Of a stretch of DNA of 64,000 nucleotides, positions 45,387-57,608 are shown in pieces (the first letter of the stretch is position 1; every line of letters begins with the position of its first letter). The notes beneath the pieces were generated by a model. That model did not search any database, had not been told where the DNA came from, and saw only the letters and a list, made by a program, of their open reading frames with translations. The DNA is taken from positions 62,001-126,000 of the forward strand of contig CASDQW010000109.1 in the NCBI GenBank assembly GCA_949282965.1, written 5' to 3'. The stretch is from an uncultured Lentisphaeria bacterium. Lineage in GTDB: Bacteria; Verrucomicrobiota; Lentisphaeria; Victivallales; Victivallaceae. A program made the translations under genes and the position numbers.

Positions 45387-48300
45387 TCAGGGCAGCAGCC
45401 GGAGGCTGACGATCGAATTCCAGGCGTTGTCGCTGTTGCCGCGTCCGGTGAAACGCAAACGCCACACCGGGCGACGGCTGAATTTCACGTCCTCGAAATC
45501 CTCGGTCTTTCCGGAGCTTTCGCCATCGAAGACGGTGTCGTATTGTTTGCCGTCGGGCGAGGTTTCCAATTTGAATCCAGCCTTGCGGGCGCTGCCGAGC
45601 AACCATTTGATACCGACCCCGGAGAGTTCCACCGGCTGGAAGAAAACCAGTTCAAAGACGGCGTTGCGTCCCATGGCGGCAAAATAATCGCGGCGCTGAT
45701 TATCCGGCAGCAGCATGCCGCGGAATTCCTGTTGTGAGTTCGCCAGTTTCGATTCAAAACGGAAGATTTCGGCGGCAAGCGGCGAATTGCATTCATAGCG
45801 TTGCAGAACCTGTTGGTCCATGTCGTTCCAAGTGGCGCTGCAACCGGAGAAGGCGCAGAGAAAATCCAGCGGGATCAGCCATTCTTCGCCCTGCCGGACC
45901 GGCGGTTTTTCCAGTTTGATGTTCTTCCCGTTGAGCTCGGCATCGGATTGTTTGTGGCGGAGTTGGACGGTATGCTTGCCACGTCGCAGCGTCAGCGTGT
46001 CGCCGTCGGCGTCGGCCTGAATGCCCAGTTGCGTCAGTTGCGGTCGAATGTAACTCAGACGAATGGCGTCATCATCCGGAATCTGCCGGGAGGCCGGATC
46101 CGGAAGTTCCGGCGCTTCGTCGACAACCGCCGGCAGTTCCGGCGCTCCGGGCGTGGCTTCCGGCTGCGCCCGCCAGGCTCCCGGGGGTAGTGTGGTCAGC
46201 AGCACCCCGCCGCCGTTGTCCGCAACCCGTCCCCGGAATTGCCGGGCGCGGTCGGCGGAAACGATGGTCCAGTCTCCCGGACGCAGACCGGTGAGGAGCA
46301 CCCGGGACGGTGTGCCGTTAGCTGGAACGGTGAAGTCAAAACCGGCGGCGATGGCCGTATGTTCCCGGGGCATGGCCACCGTCCATTCCTTGACTTGAAA
46401 GAGCAGGGCCGGGCCGTTTTCGACAAATCCGACCGGCAGTTTGTCCGCTCCACTGTCAGCCAGGGTGATGGCCGTGGCGAAGACTTCGTCGCTGCGATCG
46501 GCCTTCGGCGAGAACATCGCCCGATAGCCGCGTCCCTCGGGCGTATCCGGTGCGGGAATCGGGTAGCTTTTGCCGAAAACGTCCATATCCGGCGCGCCGC
46601 CGGTAACGGTCAGCTGTCGTTCTTCCGGACGGGGCAGGAACATGTCGACGTGCATGGTCCCGGAACGTTTGGTGATGCGATTGGTTGCCCGGAGGCCGGT
46701 TTCGGTGGCAATCGGTTTAACCAGCGTGTTGATCTGCCAGTATTTCTTGAATTCCGGTCGGGCGGTCGTCAAGCGGTCGCAGACCAGCAGTGCCGCCGGA
46801 TGGGCGGGATCGCCGAGGTTGAGAAAGACGAAGCGCCGGACGTACTGCTTGACCTTGGCCGAGTAAGCCGGAGCGAGATCGACGCTGAACAACCCGTAAA
46901 GCGGCCGCCGTTGCGAGGGGCCGAATGCGGAGGCGAGAACTTTCCCCACCTGGTTTTCGACACGGTTGAGCATTTCGTTCCGGTTGGCGGGGCTGTAGAG
47001 GACAAATCGCTGGCCGCCGTCATTGTCGCCGTAACGGAAATCTTCGTCGGGATCCATGACCAGCAGCGTGTTTTTGGAGACCGAGCGCTTGGCGAAATTA
47101 TAATCGTAGGGCGTCCCGTAGAAGTGATACTCCCCGAGGTCCGCCGCCTGAATGCCCCGGTAGAAAATCTGAAAGGCACCGCCGACAGCGTGCATGTGGC
47201 CGCCGAAATGGACGCCGCCGCCGCGCATTTCCACGACGACATCATCGTTGATCGGCGAGACCGTCCAGCCGGTGCGCATGATCAGGGAGCCGATGATATT
47301 GCCGCTGTCGCGGGCCAGCGGCAGCCGGGTCAGATCCGGTTCCGCCGGAAGTTTCGGGTCATTGACCAGCAAATAGAGCAGCGCGTTATTCTTCCAGTCG
47401 CTCTTGCGGTTGAATTCGCCTTTCAACAGCGGATCGGCAGCATAACTGTAAAGCAGCAGCATGGTGTCCGGCGTATTCCAGTTGTAGCCGCAGATGCCGT
47501 CGCCGTCGCGCAGCATCTGGGAGTCCGGGAGCCGCGCGTAAAGCCAGTAGCCGCCAAGGTTTTTCAGATTGGCCGGATAGATTTCCCGGCCGGTCATCCG
47601 GCGCAGCAGCCAGGCCGCGTGCAATTCCCAGCCGAAGCGGTAGGCACCATAGGAAATACCCTGATTGTGGCGCGGCGACTGGTATTCGATCTGGCGCATC
47701 GGCACGACTTCCTCCAGCAGCCGGTAGGAACAATATTGATAGGGGACGGGATCGCGTTCATAAATGGCGATCGACATGGAGAGCAGATCCCGGTTGACCT
47801 GGGCTTCGTTGCCGTGGCTGTTGGCGACGATCTGCTTGAAGGGCGGCCAGCCGATTTCCATATCGTCGGCCAGACGTAACATGTGGCGGTAGAAGAGTTC
47901 ACGGTCCGCTTCGGAAAGCAGCGGATAACACCAGTCGTAGACCAGGGCAGAGGAGTAGATCGCCGAACCGATTTCGCGGGTAATGTCGAGCATGTTGCCG
48001 AAGGAGACGTACGGCAGGTAGGCTTTCAGCAATGCCACGGCCTCCCGCCCGATGGCCTCATCGCCGGTCATCAAATAGAAAAATGCCTTCTGGATGACCG
48101 CGGTTTCCAGCGCAGGATTGTGCGCAGCCTCGCGGGTGGGATCCGACTGATACGGGAAGGGGGTTCGGGCCTTACCGGAAATCCATTCCCAGGCTTTGCG
48201 GTTTTCGCCCTGCGTGAGCCGTTCCCGGATGCGCGGCAGTTCCGCCGGGGTTACCCAGAGTCGTGGATGGGCTGCCGGCGGGACGATCTTCGGCTGATAC

Positions 48301-49328
48301 TGCTGCACCCGGAGCGGGACCGCGGGCGGCGTGTACGGGGTGATTTCCAGATAGCCGAGCTGGAGACCGGCAGGGAGTTTCACGGTGAGCGTCTGGTCCT
48401 TGCCGTTGAAGTCGAATTTTCCCAGAATGCTGCGGAAAGTAGGCTGGTGGATCCAAGGAGAAAAGGCGACACGCCGGGTCGGGGGGGCGCCGTCCAGGGA
48501 CAGGTCCACCATCAAGGAGTCAAATTTGTTTCTGCCCTTGCGCATCAGCTCCTGCCCGAGCGCGTCCAGAGAGGTGCAGCTGACCAGTTGATACCGGCCC
48601 GGACGGGGAGCGCGGATGGTGAAGGTCAGATCCGCGTCGCGTTTGGTTTCGGCGGCGCCGGGTTTCAGGGAGAGACTCCCGTTGGGAAAGTTTTTATCTT
48701 CTTTTAAAACGGCGGTGGCCTGATTGAGTTTAGCTGCCGTGGCGTGGAGTCGGACCATGCGGTCGGTACGGATTTCCGGGGGATCGGCGAATGGCCGGTC
48801 GGAGCTTTCGAGCTGATAATTGCGGACCAGGATTTCACCCTGCGGCAGCTTTTGTGAATAAAAGAAAACGATCATCTGGCTGGTCTTTTCCGGTGCCTGT
48901 CCCCGGACTTCGACGGTCTGGTATTTTCCGGTGGTGGCCTGAACGCGCGTCTGAAAGGTTTTCCAGCCGGGAACAAAGGTCTGCTGCAGAAAGAAGACCG
49001 GCGGATTCCGGTCGGTGGCGCCGTCTGGCCGCTTGACCTCAAGGGTAGCCCGGTAATATTTCCCGGGCTGCACGGAATAAGTCTTGGAAAAGCCGATCTC
49101 TCCGGAGGCGCTGTTGTCGGTAAGTTTGAGCGTCAGCCTGCCGTCGTCCTGGACGGCGGACCGGGTGCCGCCGAGTTTGTCGGGCGTGGGGTAATGCTGA
49201 AAGGTGGCCGGAAGCGGCATATCCTGGCCAACCGGCGTCAGATCGTTGCGGTCGATGACCTTGGCGGAGGCGGCAAGGGCGAGAGCGGCACAGCAGCAGA
49301 GGGAAGCAACGTTTTTCAAGCAAGGCAT
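45387..49328 (-). CDS. Large exported heparinase II/III-like lyase with CuAO-N-like and F5/8 modules
   Basis: A 1313-residue exported protein. A signal peptide (about 1-21) is followed by two carbohydrate-binding-like beta modules (to about 335), an alpha/alpha toroid (about 350-680) and the heparinase beta domain with HFGGHMHAVGGAF near 705. Residues about 1089-1179 resemble the copper-amine-oxidase N-terminal stalk domain, and about 1180-1313 an F5/8 type C (discoidin) domain. The ATG at 49328 follows AAAGGA and gives the signal peptide; the longer frame does not. A promoter lies at 49392-49420. A divergent AraC gene suggests regulation. The polymer is unknown. Confidence 0.86.
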   Translation of the reverse strand: MPCLKNVASLCCCAALALAASAKVIDRNDLTPVGQDMPLPATFQHYPTPDKLGGTRSAVQDDGRLTLKLTDNSASGEIGFSKTYSVQPGKYYRATLEVKRPDGATDRNPPVFFLQQTFVPGWKTFQTRVQATTGKYQTVEVRGQAPEKTSQMIVFFYSQKLPQGEILVRNYQLESSDRPFADPPEIRTDRMVRLHATAAKLNQATAVLKEDKNFPNGSLSLKPGAAETKRDADLTFTIRAPRPGRYQLVSCTSLDALGQELMRKGRNKFDSLMVDLSLDGAPPTRRVAFSPWIHQPTFRSILGKFDFNGKDQTLTVKLPAGLQLGYLEITPYTPPAVPLRVQQYQPKIVPPAAHPRLWVTPAELPRIRERLTQGENRKAWEWISGKARTPFPYQSDPTREAAHNPALETAVIQKAFFYLMTGDEAIGREAVALLKAYLPYVSFGNMLDITREIGSAIYSSALVYDWCYPLLSEADRELFYRHMLRLADDMEIGWPPFKQIVANSHGNEAQVNRDLLSMSIAIYERDPVPYQYCSYRLLEEVVPMRQIEYQSPRHNQGISYGAYRFGWELHAAWLLRRMTGREIYPANLKNLGGYWLYARLPDSQMLRDGDGICGYNWNTPDTMLLLYSYAADPLLKGEFNRKSDWKNNALLYLLVNDPKLPAEPDLTRLPLARDSGNIIGSLIMRTGWTVSPINDDVVVEMRGGGVHFGGHMHAVGGAFQIFYRGIQAADLGEYHFYGTPYDYNFAKRSVSKNTLLVMDPDEDFRYGDNDGGQRFVLYSPANRNEMLNRVENQVGKVLASAFGPSQRRPLYGLFSVDLAPAYSAKVKQYVRRFVFLNLGDPAHPAALLVCDRLTTARPEFKKYWQINTLVKPIATETGLRATNRITKRSGTMHVDMFLPRPEERQLTVTGGAPDMDVFGKSYPIPAPDTPEGRGYRAMFSPKADRSDEVFATAITLADSGADKLPVGFVENGPALLFQVKEWTVAMPREHTAIAAGFDFTVPANGTPSRVLLTGLRPGDWTIVSADRARQFRGRVADNGGGVLLTTLPPGAWRAQPEATPGAPELPAVVDEAPELPDPASRQIPDDDAIRLSYIRPQLTQLGIQADADGDTLTLRRGKHTVQLRHKQSDAELNGKNIKLEKPPVRQGEEWLIPLDFLCAFSGCSATWNDMDQQVLQRYECNSPLAAEIFRFESKLANSQQEFRGMLLPDNQRRDYFAAMGRNAVFELVFFQPVELSGVGIKWLLGSARKAGFKLETSPDGKQYDTVFDGESSGKTEDFEDVKFSRRPVWRLRFTGRGNSDNAWNSIVSLRLLP

Positions 49329-49391
49329 GTTGACATCCTTTCCATTGGGACGATCGTTGGAAAAAACTTTGAAAAAATTCACTTTGCCGGT

Positions 49392-49420
49392 AATGTATAG
49401 AGCCGGATGCGAAAGTTCAA
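49392..49420 (-). promoter_or_regulatory. Promoter of the 49-43 kb minus operon
   Basis: TTGAAC (49420-49415) and TACATT (49397-49392) are 17 bases apart. The -35 is followed by TTTCGCA, as at the MFS promoter. The divergent AraC gene starts 57 bases beyond. Confidence 0.65.
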
Positions 49421-49476
49421 TGTGTATTTTTGCATTTTTTAGGGAAAAGGCATGGATAAAACGAAACGGAAGATGT

Positions 49477-50289
49477 ATGATTTTGACTGAAGAGGCACCT
49501 TTTTCCGCAGCATTTCCCTTTCGGTTGCTCAGCAATACGCTGGTGCTCGCGGATGCCCGTACTCCGGTGATCGCACGGAGTGGTTATGCCGTCTGCACCA
49601 TAGAATACATTCTGCACGGCAGCGGTTTTCTGGAGATCAACGGCGAAACTTTTCATCCGAAAGCCGACGACATTTATTTCCTGCACCGGCGCAGCACGCA
49701 CCGTTACTGGCCCTCCCGGGAACAGCCGTGGCATAAGTTGTGCGTGGTGGTCGACGGGCCGCTTGCATATGAACTGCTGCGGCTCTACCGGCTGGACCGG
49801 GTGTATCATCTGACGGAAGTGCCGCAATTGCGCAAATACTTTGATGCGCTGCTGGTGCTGAGTCATTCCGCGCCGCTGCTGCATCACCGGGCGGCGGTGA
49901 TTTTCCATCAGTTCGTGGAGCATTGTTTCCGGCTGCTGCATGAACCGGCGGCGGCGTCCGCCGCACCGGAGGTGCTGGCGTTGAAGAAACATCTGGACCG
50001 TTCGCTGAATGTCAAATTCGTTCTGGAGCGCTATGCCTGCGACACCGGCTTTTCCCCGGCCCATCTCATTCGTTCCTTCCGGGCGGCGTTCGGCATTCCG
50101 CCGGTGGAGTATCTGCTGCGCCAGAGATTGGACGCGGCCCGGCGCCTGCTGCAATATACCGACCTGTCGATCAAGGAAATCGCATCGCGGCTGGGGTTCG
50201 CCGACTCCTACCATTTTTCCAACTATTTCAAAAAACACGTCGGCTGTGCGCCTTCCGCTTTCCGCAGGCTGCGGGAGACGGACAAATAA
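49477..50289 (+). CDS. AraC-family transcriptional regulator
   Basis: A 270-residue regulator with an N-terminal cupin-like domain (about 20-120; IEYILHGSGFLEINGE, HPKADDIYFLHRRSTHRY) and a C-terminal AraC double helix-turn-helix (about 170-265; FVLERYACDTGFSPAHLIRSF and IKEIASRLGFADSYHFSNYFK). The ATG at 49477 follows GGAAG. It is divergent from the large lyase gene with 148 bases between starts, the usual layout for a local sugar-responsive activator. Confidence 0.92.
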   Translation: MILTEEAPFSAAFPFRLLSNTLVLADARTPVIARSGYAVCTIEYILHGSGFLEINGETFHPKADDIYFLHRRSTHRYWPSREQPWHKLCVVVDGPLAYELLRLYRLDRVYHLTEVPQLRKYFDALLVLSHSAPLLHHRAAVIFHQFVEHCFRLLHEPAAASAAPEVLALKKHLDRSLNVKFVLERYACDTGFSPAHLIRSFRAAFGIPPVEYLLRQRLDAARRLLQYTDLSIKEIASRLGFADSYHFSNYFKKHVGCAPSAFRRLRETDK

Positions 50290-50374
50290 GCTGAAAACAG
50301 AATTGTATTCCCCTGATTGCGAGGGTATATTAATCACTCTTTCGGCTTTGTGAACAACTTGGGAATCCGGCATC

Positions 50375-51133
50375 ATGTGGGAATGGTTTTTCGGCTCGTA
50401 CGAGTGGTCAAGCATTGCGATTCTGGTGGTCAGTGCGATTCTGATCGGGATCAATAAAACCGGCGTGCCGGGGCTGGGAATGTTGCCGGTGCTGTTGTTG
50501 GCTTCTGCCTTTCCCCCCCGGGAGTCCACCGGCATTCAGCTGCTGCTGCTCGGAACGGCCGACATCATGGCGGTGCTCTACTATCGCCGTCATGCCGACT
50601 GGACGATCGTATGCCGGCTGCTGCCGTGGGCGCTGGGAGGGATCGTGCTGGGGGTGGTGGCGCTCCGGTTCATCCGGGACGAGTGGATGCGTCCGGTGCT
50701 GGCGTGGATCATTTTGTTCATGGTGGCGTTCAGTTTTCTGGCAAAGTACATCAAAAATGCGGATAAAATGCCGAATCACTGGGCCTTTTCCGCCGTTTTC
50801 GGGTTGATGGCGGGGTTCACCACCCAGGTGGCCAACGCGGCGGGGCCGGTGATGTCGATCTATCTGCTGTCGATGCGGCTGCCGAAAAACGCCTACATCG
50901 GCAGTGCCGCCTGGTACTTCCTGATTCTGAACTGGATCAAAATTCCGATTTTCGTTGTTGAAGGGCGCATTACCGCGGCCGCTTTCCGGGCGGATCTGGC
51001 GATGCTGCCGATGCTGGTGGTCGGCGCGGCGCTGGGGATTCTGCTGCTTTCCAAGCTGCCGCAGAAGCGCTTCGAACAGTTGATTCAGGTGCTGATCGTC
51101 ATCGCCGCGCTGAAGATGCTGATCGGGGGATGA
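50375..51133 (+). CDS. TauE/SafE-family membrane permease
   Basis: A 252-residue polytopic membrane protein with about 8 helices of the TSUP (TauE/SafE) family, implicated in export of sulfite, sulfoacetate or related anions. LIGINKTGVPGLGMLPV near residue 25 and GFTTQVANAAGPVMSIYLL near 150 are the two repeated family motifs. Sulfate released from glycosaminoglycans would give a rationale, but no sulfatase is in the window. No strong ribosome site precedes the ATG. Confidence 0.88.
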   Translation: MWEWFFGSYEWSSIAILVVSAILIGINKTGVPGLGMLPVLLLASAFPPRESTGIQLLLLGTADIMAVLYYRRHADWTIVCRLLPWALGGIVLGVVALRFIRDEWMRPVLAWIILFMVAFSFLAKYIKNADKMPNHWAFSAVFGLMAGFTTQVANAAGPVMSIYLLSMRLPKNAYIGSAAWYFLILNWIKIPIFVVEGRITAAAFRADLAMLPMLVVGAALGILLLSKLPQKRFEQLIQVLIVIAALKMLIGG

Positions 51134-51149
51134 GCTGACGGCGGCGCCC

Positions 51150-51163
51150 GGAAAATATTTTCC
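51150..51163. repeat. Perfect 14-base palindrome
   Basis: GGAAAATATTTTCC lies just after the permease stop and before the candidate small RNA's terminator. It could be a hairpin or a binding site. Confidence 0.5.
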
Positions 51164-51168
51164 TGATG

Positions 51169-51255
51169 AAAAAAAGAGCGGTCACCGGATCAATCCGACC
51201 TTTGGAGGGGGGGATGGTCGAAACGAGGGTGACCGCAAAAAAATTCACCTGATTT
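51169..51255 (-). ncRNA. Candidate small RNA with C-rich hairpin loop
   Basis: Between convergent genes, the minus strand has a complete transcription unit: promoter at 51289-51262, predicted start near 51255, then a two-part stem. The outer stem GCGGTCACC (51236-51228) pairs with GGTGACCGC (51186-51178); the inner stem CGACC (51220-51216) pairs with GGTCG (51200-51196). The 15-base loop holds seven C then TCC, complementary to Shine-Dalgarno GGAGG. TCTTTTTTT follows (51177-51169). No open frame fits. It does not match any structured RNA family I know by sight. The alternative is a 3' terminator element of the RND operon. Confidence 0.6.
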
Positions 51256-51261
51256 GTGCAT

Positions 51262-51289
51262 ACTGTAGCACCGGTTTTTTTTCTGTCAA
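51262..51289 (-). promoter_or_regulatory. Promoter of the candidate small RNA
   Basis: TTGACA (51289-51284) and TACAGT (51267-51262) are 16 bases apart. There is no coding sequence downstream before the hairpin. Confidence 0.65.
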
Positions 51290-51319
51290 ACCCATCTGAG
51301 GCGGTTTTTTTATAAAAAT

Positions 51320-51340
51320 CTAAAAAAAAACCGTTTTTTT

Positions 51341-51343
<3 letters not shown>
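51320..51343 (-). terminator. A/T-stem hairpin at the RND stop codon
   Basis: TAAAAAAAAA and TTTTTTTTTA-type arms (9 A and 9 T) flank a 3-base loop; the stop codon of the permease gene lies in one arm. The U-run makes it a plausible weak terminator. Confidence 0.5.
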
Positions 51344-54426
<3,083 letters not shown>

Positions 54427-54430
<4 letters not shown>

Positions 54431-55665
54431 GGTTTCACCGCGGGTTGGGACGAAGCGGGGGGCGGGACGGCCGGCGTGTTCCCGGCGGCGGCCGGGGCGA
54501 ATGCTTCCGGCACCAGAACGGGGGCGCCGTCGCTGAGCAGGTGGTTGCCGAGGGTGATTACCGGGGCGGTCAGTTCCGGCGAGAGAATCTCGACTTCCTC
54601 TTCTGCGACGATGCCGGTTTGAACCTCTACGAAATAAGCCCTGGCGTCGCCGGAACTGAGGCGGAAGACCCCGGTTCGGCCGCCGCGTTTGACCAGGGCG
54701 CTGCGGGGAACGACGGTGGCATTGGCGCGCCGGTCGAATTCGAGATAAACCCGGACGAACATGCCCGGTTTGAGCGCTAGGTCGGCGTTGGGAATTTCCA
54801 GCAGCACATAGGCCTGGCGGGAATTTTCCTGCAGCATCTGGGAAATTTTAGAGACTCTGGCCGTGAAGATCCGGTCCGGATAGGCGTCAGTGATCAGTTC
54901 CGCCGTCTGTCCGACCCGCAAATGGGGATAGTCCCGTTCGATGACGTAGATGGCGGCACGCAGCCGGTCGATTTCGGCGACGCTGATGATCGGTTGGTTG
55001 GCCTGGAGCAGGGCGCCTTCGTCCACATAACGGTTCCCGGTGTAGCGGGGCGTGCCGGTCCAGTCGGCGAGAATGCCGGTGTCCTGCAGTTTGATGGCGG
55101 CGTTGGCGAGGGCGGCTTCGGCACGTTTGACCTCGGCGCTTTTCATGGCGACGGTGGCCTCCTGGGAGAGCAGGGAGGACTGGGCCGATTCGAACTGGGC
55201 CTGCGAACCGATCTGTTTGCCGATCAAAGTGGACTGTCGTTCGTATTCCGTGCGGCGCAGCTGCAGGATGACTTCGGCCTCTTTGCGCTGGGCCTTGGTC
55301 ACTTCGAGGTCGGCGGCGGCCTGGGCGTACTGCTGTTTGTATTCGGTGTCGTCGATCCGGGCGATCAGGGCGCCGGGGGGGATGGGGTCGCCGATGTTGA
55401 AGTCGAGTTGTTCCAGGCGGCCGCTGACTTTCGGCGCCACGTCGAAAACGCTCCAGGGCTTGAGGGTGCCGCTGAACAATCGCTGATCGCGCAGGTCGGT
55501 TTTTCGCGGCAGGACCGCCTCGACGGCGACGGCTTCCTGCGGGCGTTTCTTTTTGCCGGTATTAGCGGCGGCCTGTTCCGAGGCCTTGCGATAGGTTTTA
55601 TAGCCGACGGCAACGCCGCCGGCGGCGAGGAGCAGAAGGACGGCGACCCAGAATAATTTTTTCAT
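54427..55665 (-). CDS. RND efflux periplasmic adaptor (MFP)
   Basis: A 412-residue membrane-fusion protein. The N-terminal signal-anchor helix (about 2-22) is followed by barrel-sandwich and alpha-hairpin domains (coiled coil about 115-195, rich in Gln/Ala/Glu), then beta-barrel and membrane-proximal domains. The C-terminus is Pro/Ala-rich (AVPPPASSQPAVKP). There is no lipobox. The ATG at 55665 follows AGGAA; the longer frame has no signal. It is the first gene of the two-gene pump operon. Confidence 0.93.
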
Positions 55666-55884
55666 TTTTCCTGCAGCGGATTCCGTGTTGGTTGAAAAGC
55701 CGGACAGGCATAGACCGGCTGTCGGCAACATACGTTCGATTAACAGGCGAAAATAACGTAGGCTATAAGGTATGCCGCTTTCCGGATAATACAAATTTTT
55801 GAGTAAAAAAAAGTGGAAGAATACTCGAAAAAAACGGAAGAAGCGTTATTTTTCTGAATGCACAGAGAACAATATGGAAAATCA

Positions 55885-57213
55885 ATGAAAAAACATGCCT
55901 CTCCGGCCGTTCCGGTTGCGGATCGTAAACTGCACACACAGTTGCGGACGGCCGCGACCGCGCTGCGCACGGTTTTATGCGCCGCGTTCGGTGAACGGCG
56001 TCCGGCGGACCGGACGCTTTCAACTTTCTTCCGTGAGAACCGGCAATGCGGATCGCGCGACCGGCAGTTCGTCAGCGAGGCGGTGTTCGCCGTCTGGCGC
56101 GAATGGGGAACGTTGCGGCGACTGCTGACCGACGATCGGCGCGAGGCGGTGGAATCCGGCCGGGCCGGGCCGTCCGCACGGGAACTGGAATTGCTGCTGG
56201 CTGGAGCCGTCCGGCTGGAAAAACTGGATTTCCCGGCGGCACGACTGCTGCGGGAGATGTTGCCCGCGGAAAAGATGCCGCGGCGGATTCCGGGCGAAGA
56301 GCTGCCGGAATGGGTGGGACCGTTGACGGCGCCGGAATTTCCGCTGGAGCGCTATCGGGAACTGCTGCTGCGGCGTCCTCCCATGTGGCTCCGGGCACAG
56401 GTGGAGGCGGTGGATGAACTGGTCGCGGCGCTGGCGGCACAGGGAATACCGGTGCGCCGTCACGAACGGGCGTGCAAGGCGCTGGCGGTGGAGAATGCCC
56501 GGGTGAATTTGTTCACGCTTCCGGAATTTCGCGCCGGACAGTTTGAGGTGCAGGATCTGGCGTCGCAGGCGATCGGTCTGGTGGCGGCTCCACGTGCCGG
56601 GGAGCGCTGGCTGGACGCCTGCGCCGGAGCGGGCGGCAAGACATTGCAGCTGGCCGACCTCATGGCGCGCCGGGGGACGGTGGTGGCCTCGGATATCCGG
56701 GCGTACAAACTGGAGGATCTGCGGCGGCGCGCCCGGCGGGCGGGTTTTCCCAACATCATGACCCGGGAATGGGACGGCAAGCCTTTCCGGGGGCGCCGGA
56801 AAGCGGGATTCGACGGGGTTCTGGTGGATGCCCCCTGCAGCTGTTCCGGGGTCTGGCGGCGCAATCCGGACGGACGGTGGGTACTGCGTCCGGAGGAGGT
56901 GGCGGAGACCGCGCGCTTGCAGTCCTCCCTGTTGGCGGCGGCGGCGACTGCGGTGCGTCCGGGCGGGGTGCTGATTTACGCGACCTGTTCGATTTTTAAG
57001 ATGGAAAACCAGGACCGGGTACGGGAATTTCTGGAAAAACATGTTGATTTTGCTCCGGAGGCGTTTGCGCATCCGTTGACCGGGGTTCCGGTGCCGGACG
57101 GCTGTTTGCAGCTGGGACCGGACGACGAGGATTGCGATGCGATGTTTGTAGCCCGGCTGCGGCGCCGGCCCGCGGCGGTCGCGAAGGACGGCGAGGAGGG
57201 GGACGTGGAATGA
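55885..57213 (+). CDS. RsmB/NOP-family rRNA cytosine-5 methyltransferase
   Basis: A 442-residue protein with a NusB-like N-terminal domain (about 10-140) and a SAM-dependent methyltransferase domain. The SAM motif is LDACAGAGGKT, the catalytic Cys is in VDAPCSCSG, and a second Cys lies in YATCSIF. It likely methylates 16S rRNA (C967-type). The start is uncertain: the ATG at 55885 has GGAAA upstream, while the ATG at 55858 adds 9 residues but lacks a ribosome site. The stop overlaps folB. Confidence 0.9.
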   Translation: MKKHASPAVPVADRKLHTQLRTAATALRTVLCAAFGERRPADRTLSTFFRENRQCGSRDRQFVSEAVFAVWREWGTLRRLLTDDRREAVESGRAGPSARELELLLAGAVRLEKLDFPAARLLREMLPAEKMPRRIPGEELPEWVGPLTAPEFPLERYRELLLRRPPMWLRAQVEAVDELVAALAAQGIPVRRHERACKALAVENARVNLFTLPEFRAGQFEVQDLASQAIGLVAAPRAGERWLDACAGAGGKTLQLADLMARRGTVVASDIRAYKLEDLRRRARRAGFPNIMTREWDGKPFRGRRKAGFDGVLVDAPCSCSGVWRRNPDGRWVLRPEEVAETARLQSSLLAAAATAVRPGGVLIYATCSIFKMENQDRVREFLEKHVDFAPEAFAHPLTGVPVPDGCLQLGPDDEDCDAMFVARLRRRPAAVAKDGEEGDVE

Positions 57214-57608
57214 TGCATGATGCGATTTTGATTCGGGATCTGGAGGTTCAGGCGCTGATCGGAACTTTGCCGGAAGAACGGCTGAAGCGCCAGACGCTGA
57301 TTTTCAATCTGGAGCTGGAAACGGATCTGGAGGCGGCCGCAGTGAGCGACGATCTGCGCGATGGCGTCAATTATTCGCTGGTGGAGGAGACCGTGCGGAG
57401 GGTGGCGGCGGAGTCGTCGTTTTTTCTGCTGGAAAAGCTGGCGCGGACGGTTTGCGACGCGGTTCTGACGTTCGCAGGAGTGGATGCCGTGACCGTCACG
57501 GTGGACAAACCCGCGGCGCCGCGGTATGCGCGTTCGATCGCGGTGCGCATGTGCCGGAGGAAATCACCCGGAAGCCGGGAACATACGGAGGTTGGAGATC
57601 ATGAGTGA
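57210..57608 (+). CDS. folB: Dihydroneopterin aldolase (FolB)
   Basis: A 132-residue enzyme of folate synthesis that converts dihydroneopterin to 6-hydroxymethyl-dihydropterin and glycolaldehyde. IRDLEVQALIGTLPEER is the N-terminal hallmark, with the substrate-binding Glu (LVEETVRRVA) and LLEKLARTVCD following. It is translated from an ATG overlapping the methyltransferase stop; a second ATG is at 57213. The last bases overlap the flavin reductase start. Confidence 0.93.
   Translation: MMHDAILIRDLEVQALIGTLPEERLKRQTLIFNLELETDLEAAAVSDDLRDGVNYSLVEETVRRVAAESSFFLLEKLARTVCDAVLTFAGVDAVTVTVDKPAAPRYARSIAVRMCRRKSPGSREHTEVGDHE

Noticed and set aside
55798-55826. TTGAGT and TACTCG upstream of the methyltransferase gene as a promoter
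   Set aside because: The -10 match is weak and the two hexamers are mainly an inverted repeat (GAGTA/TACTC); not enough to call.
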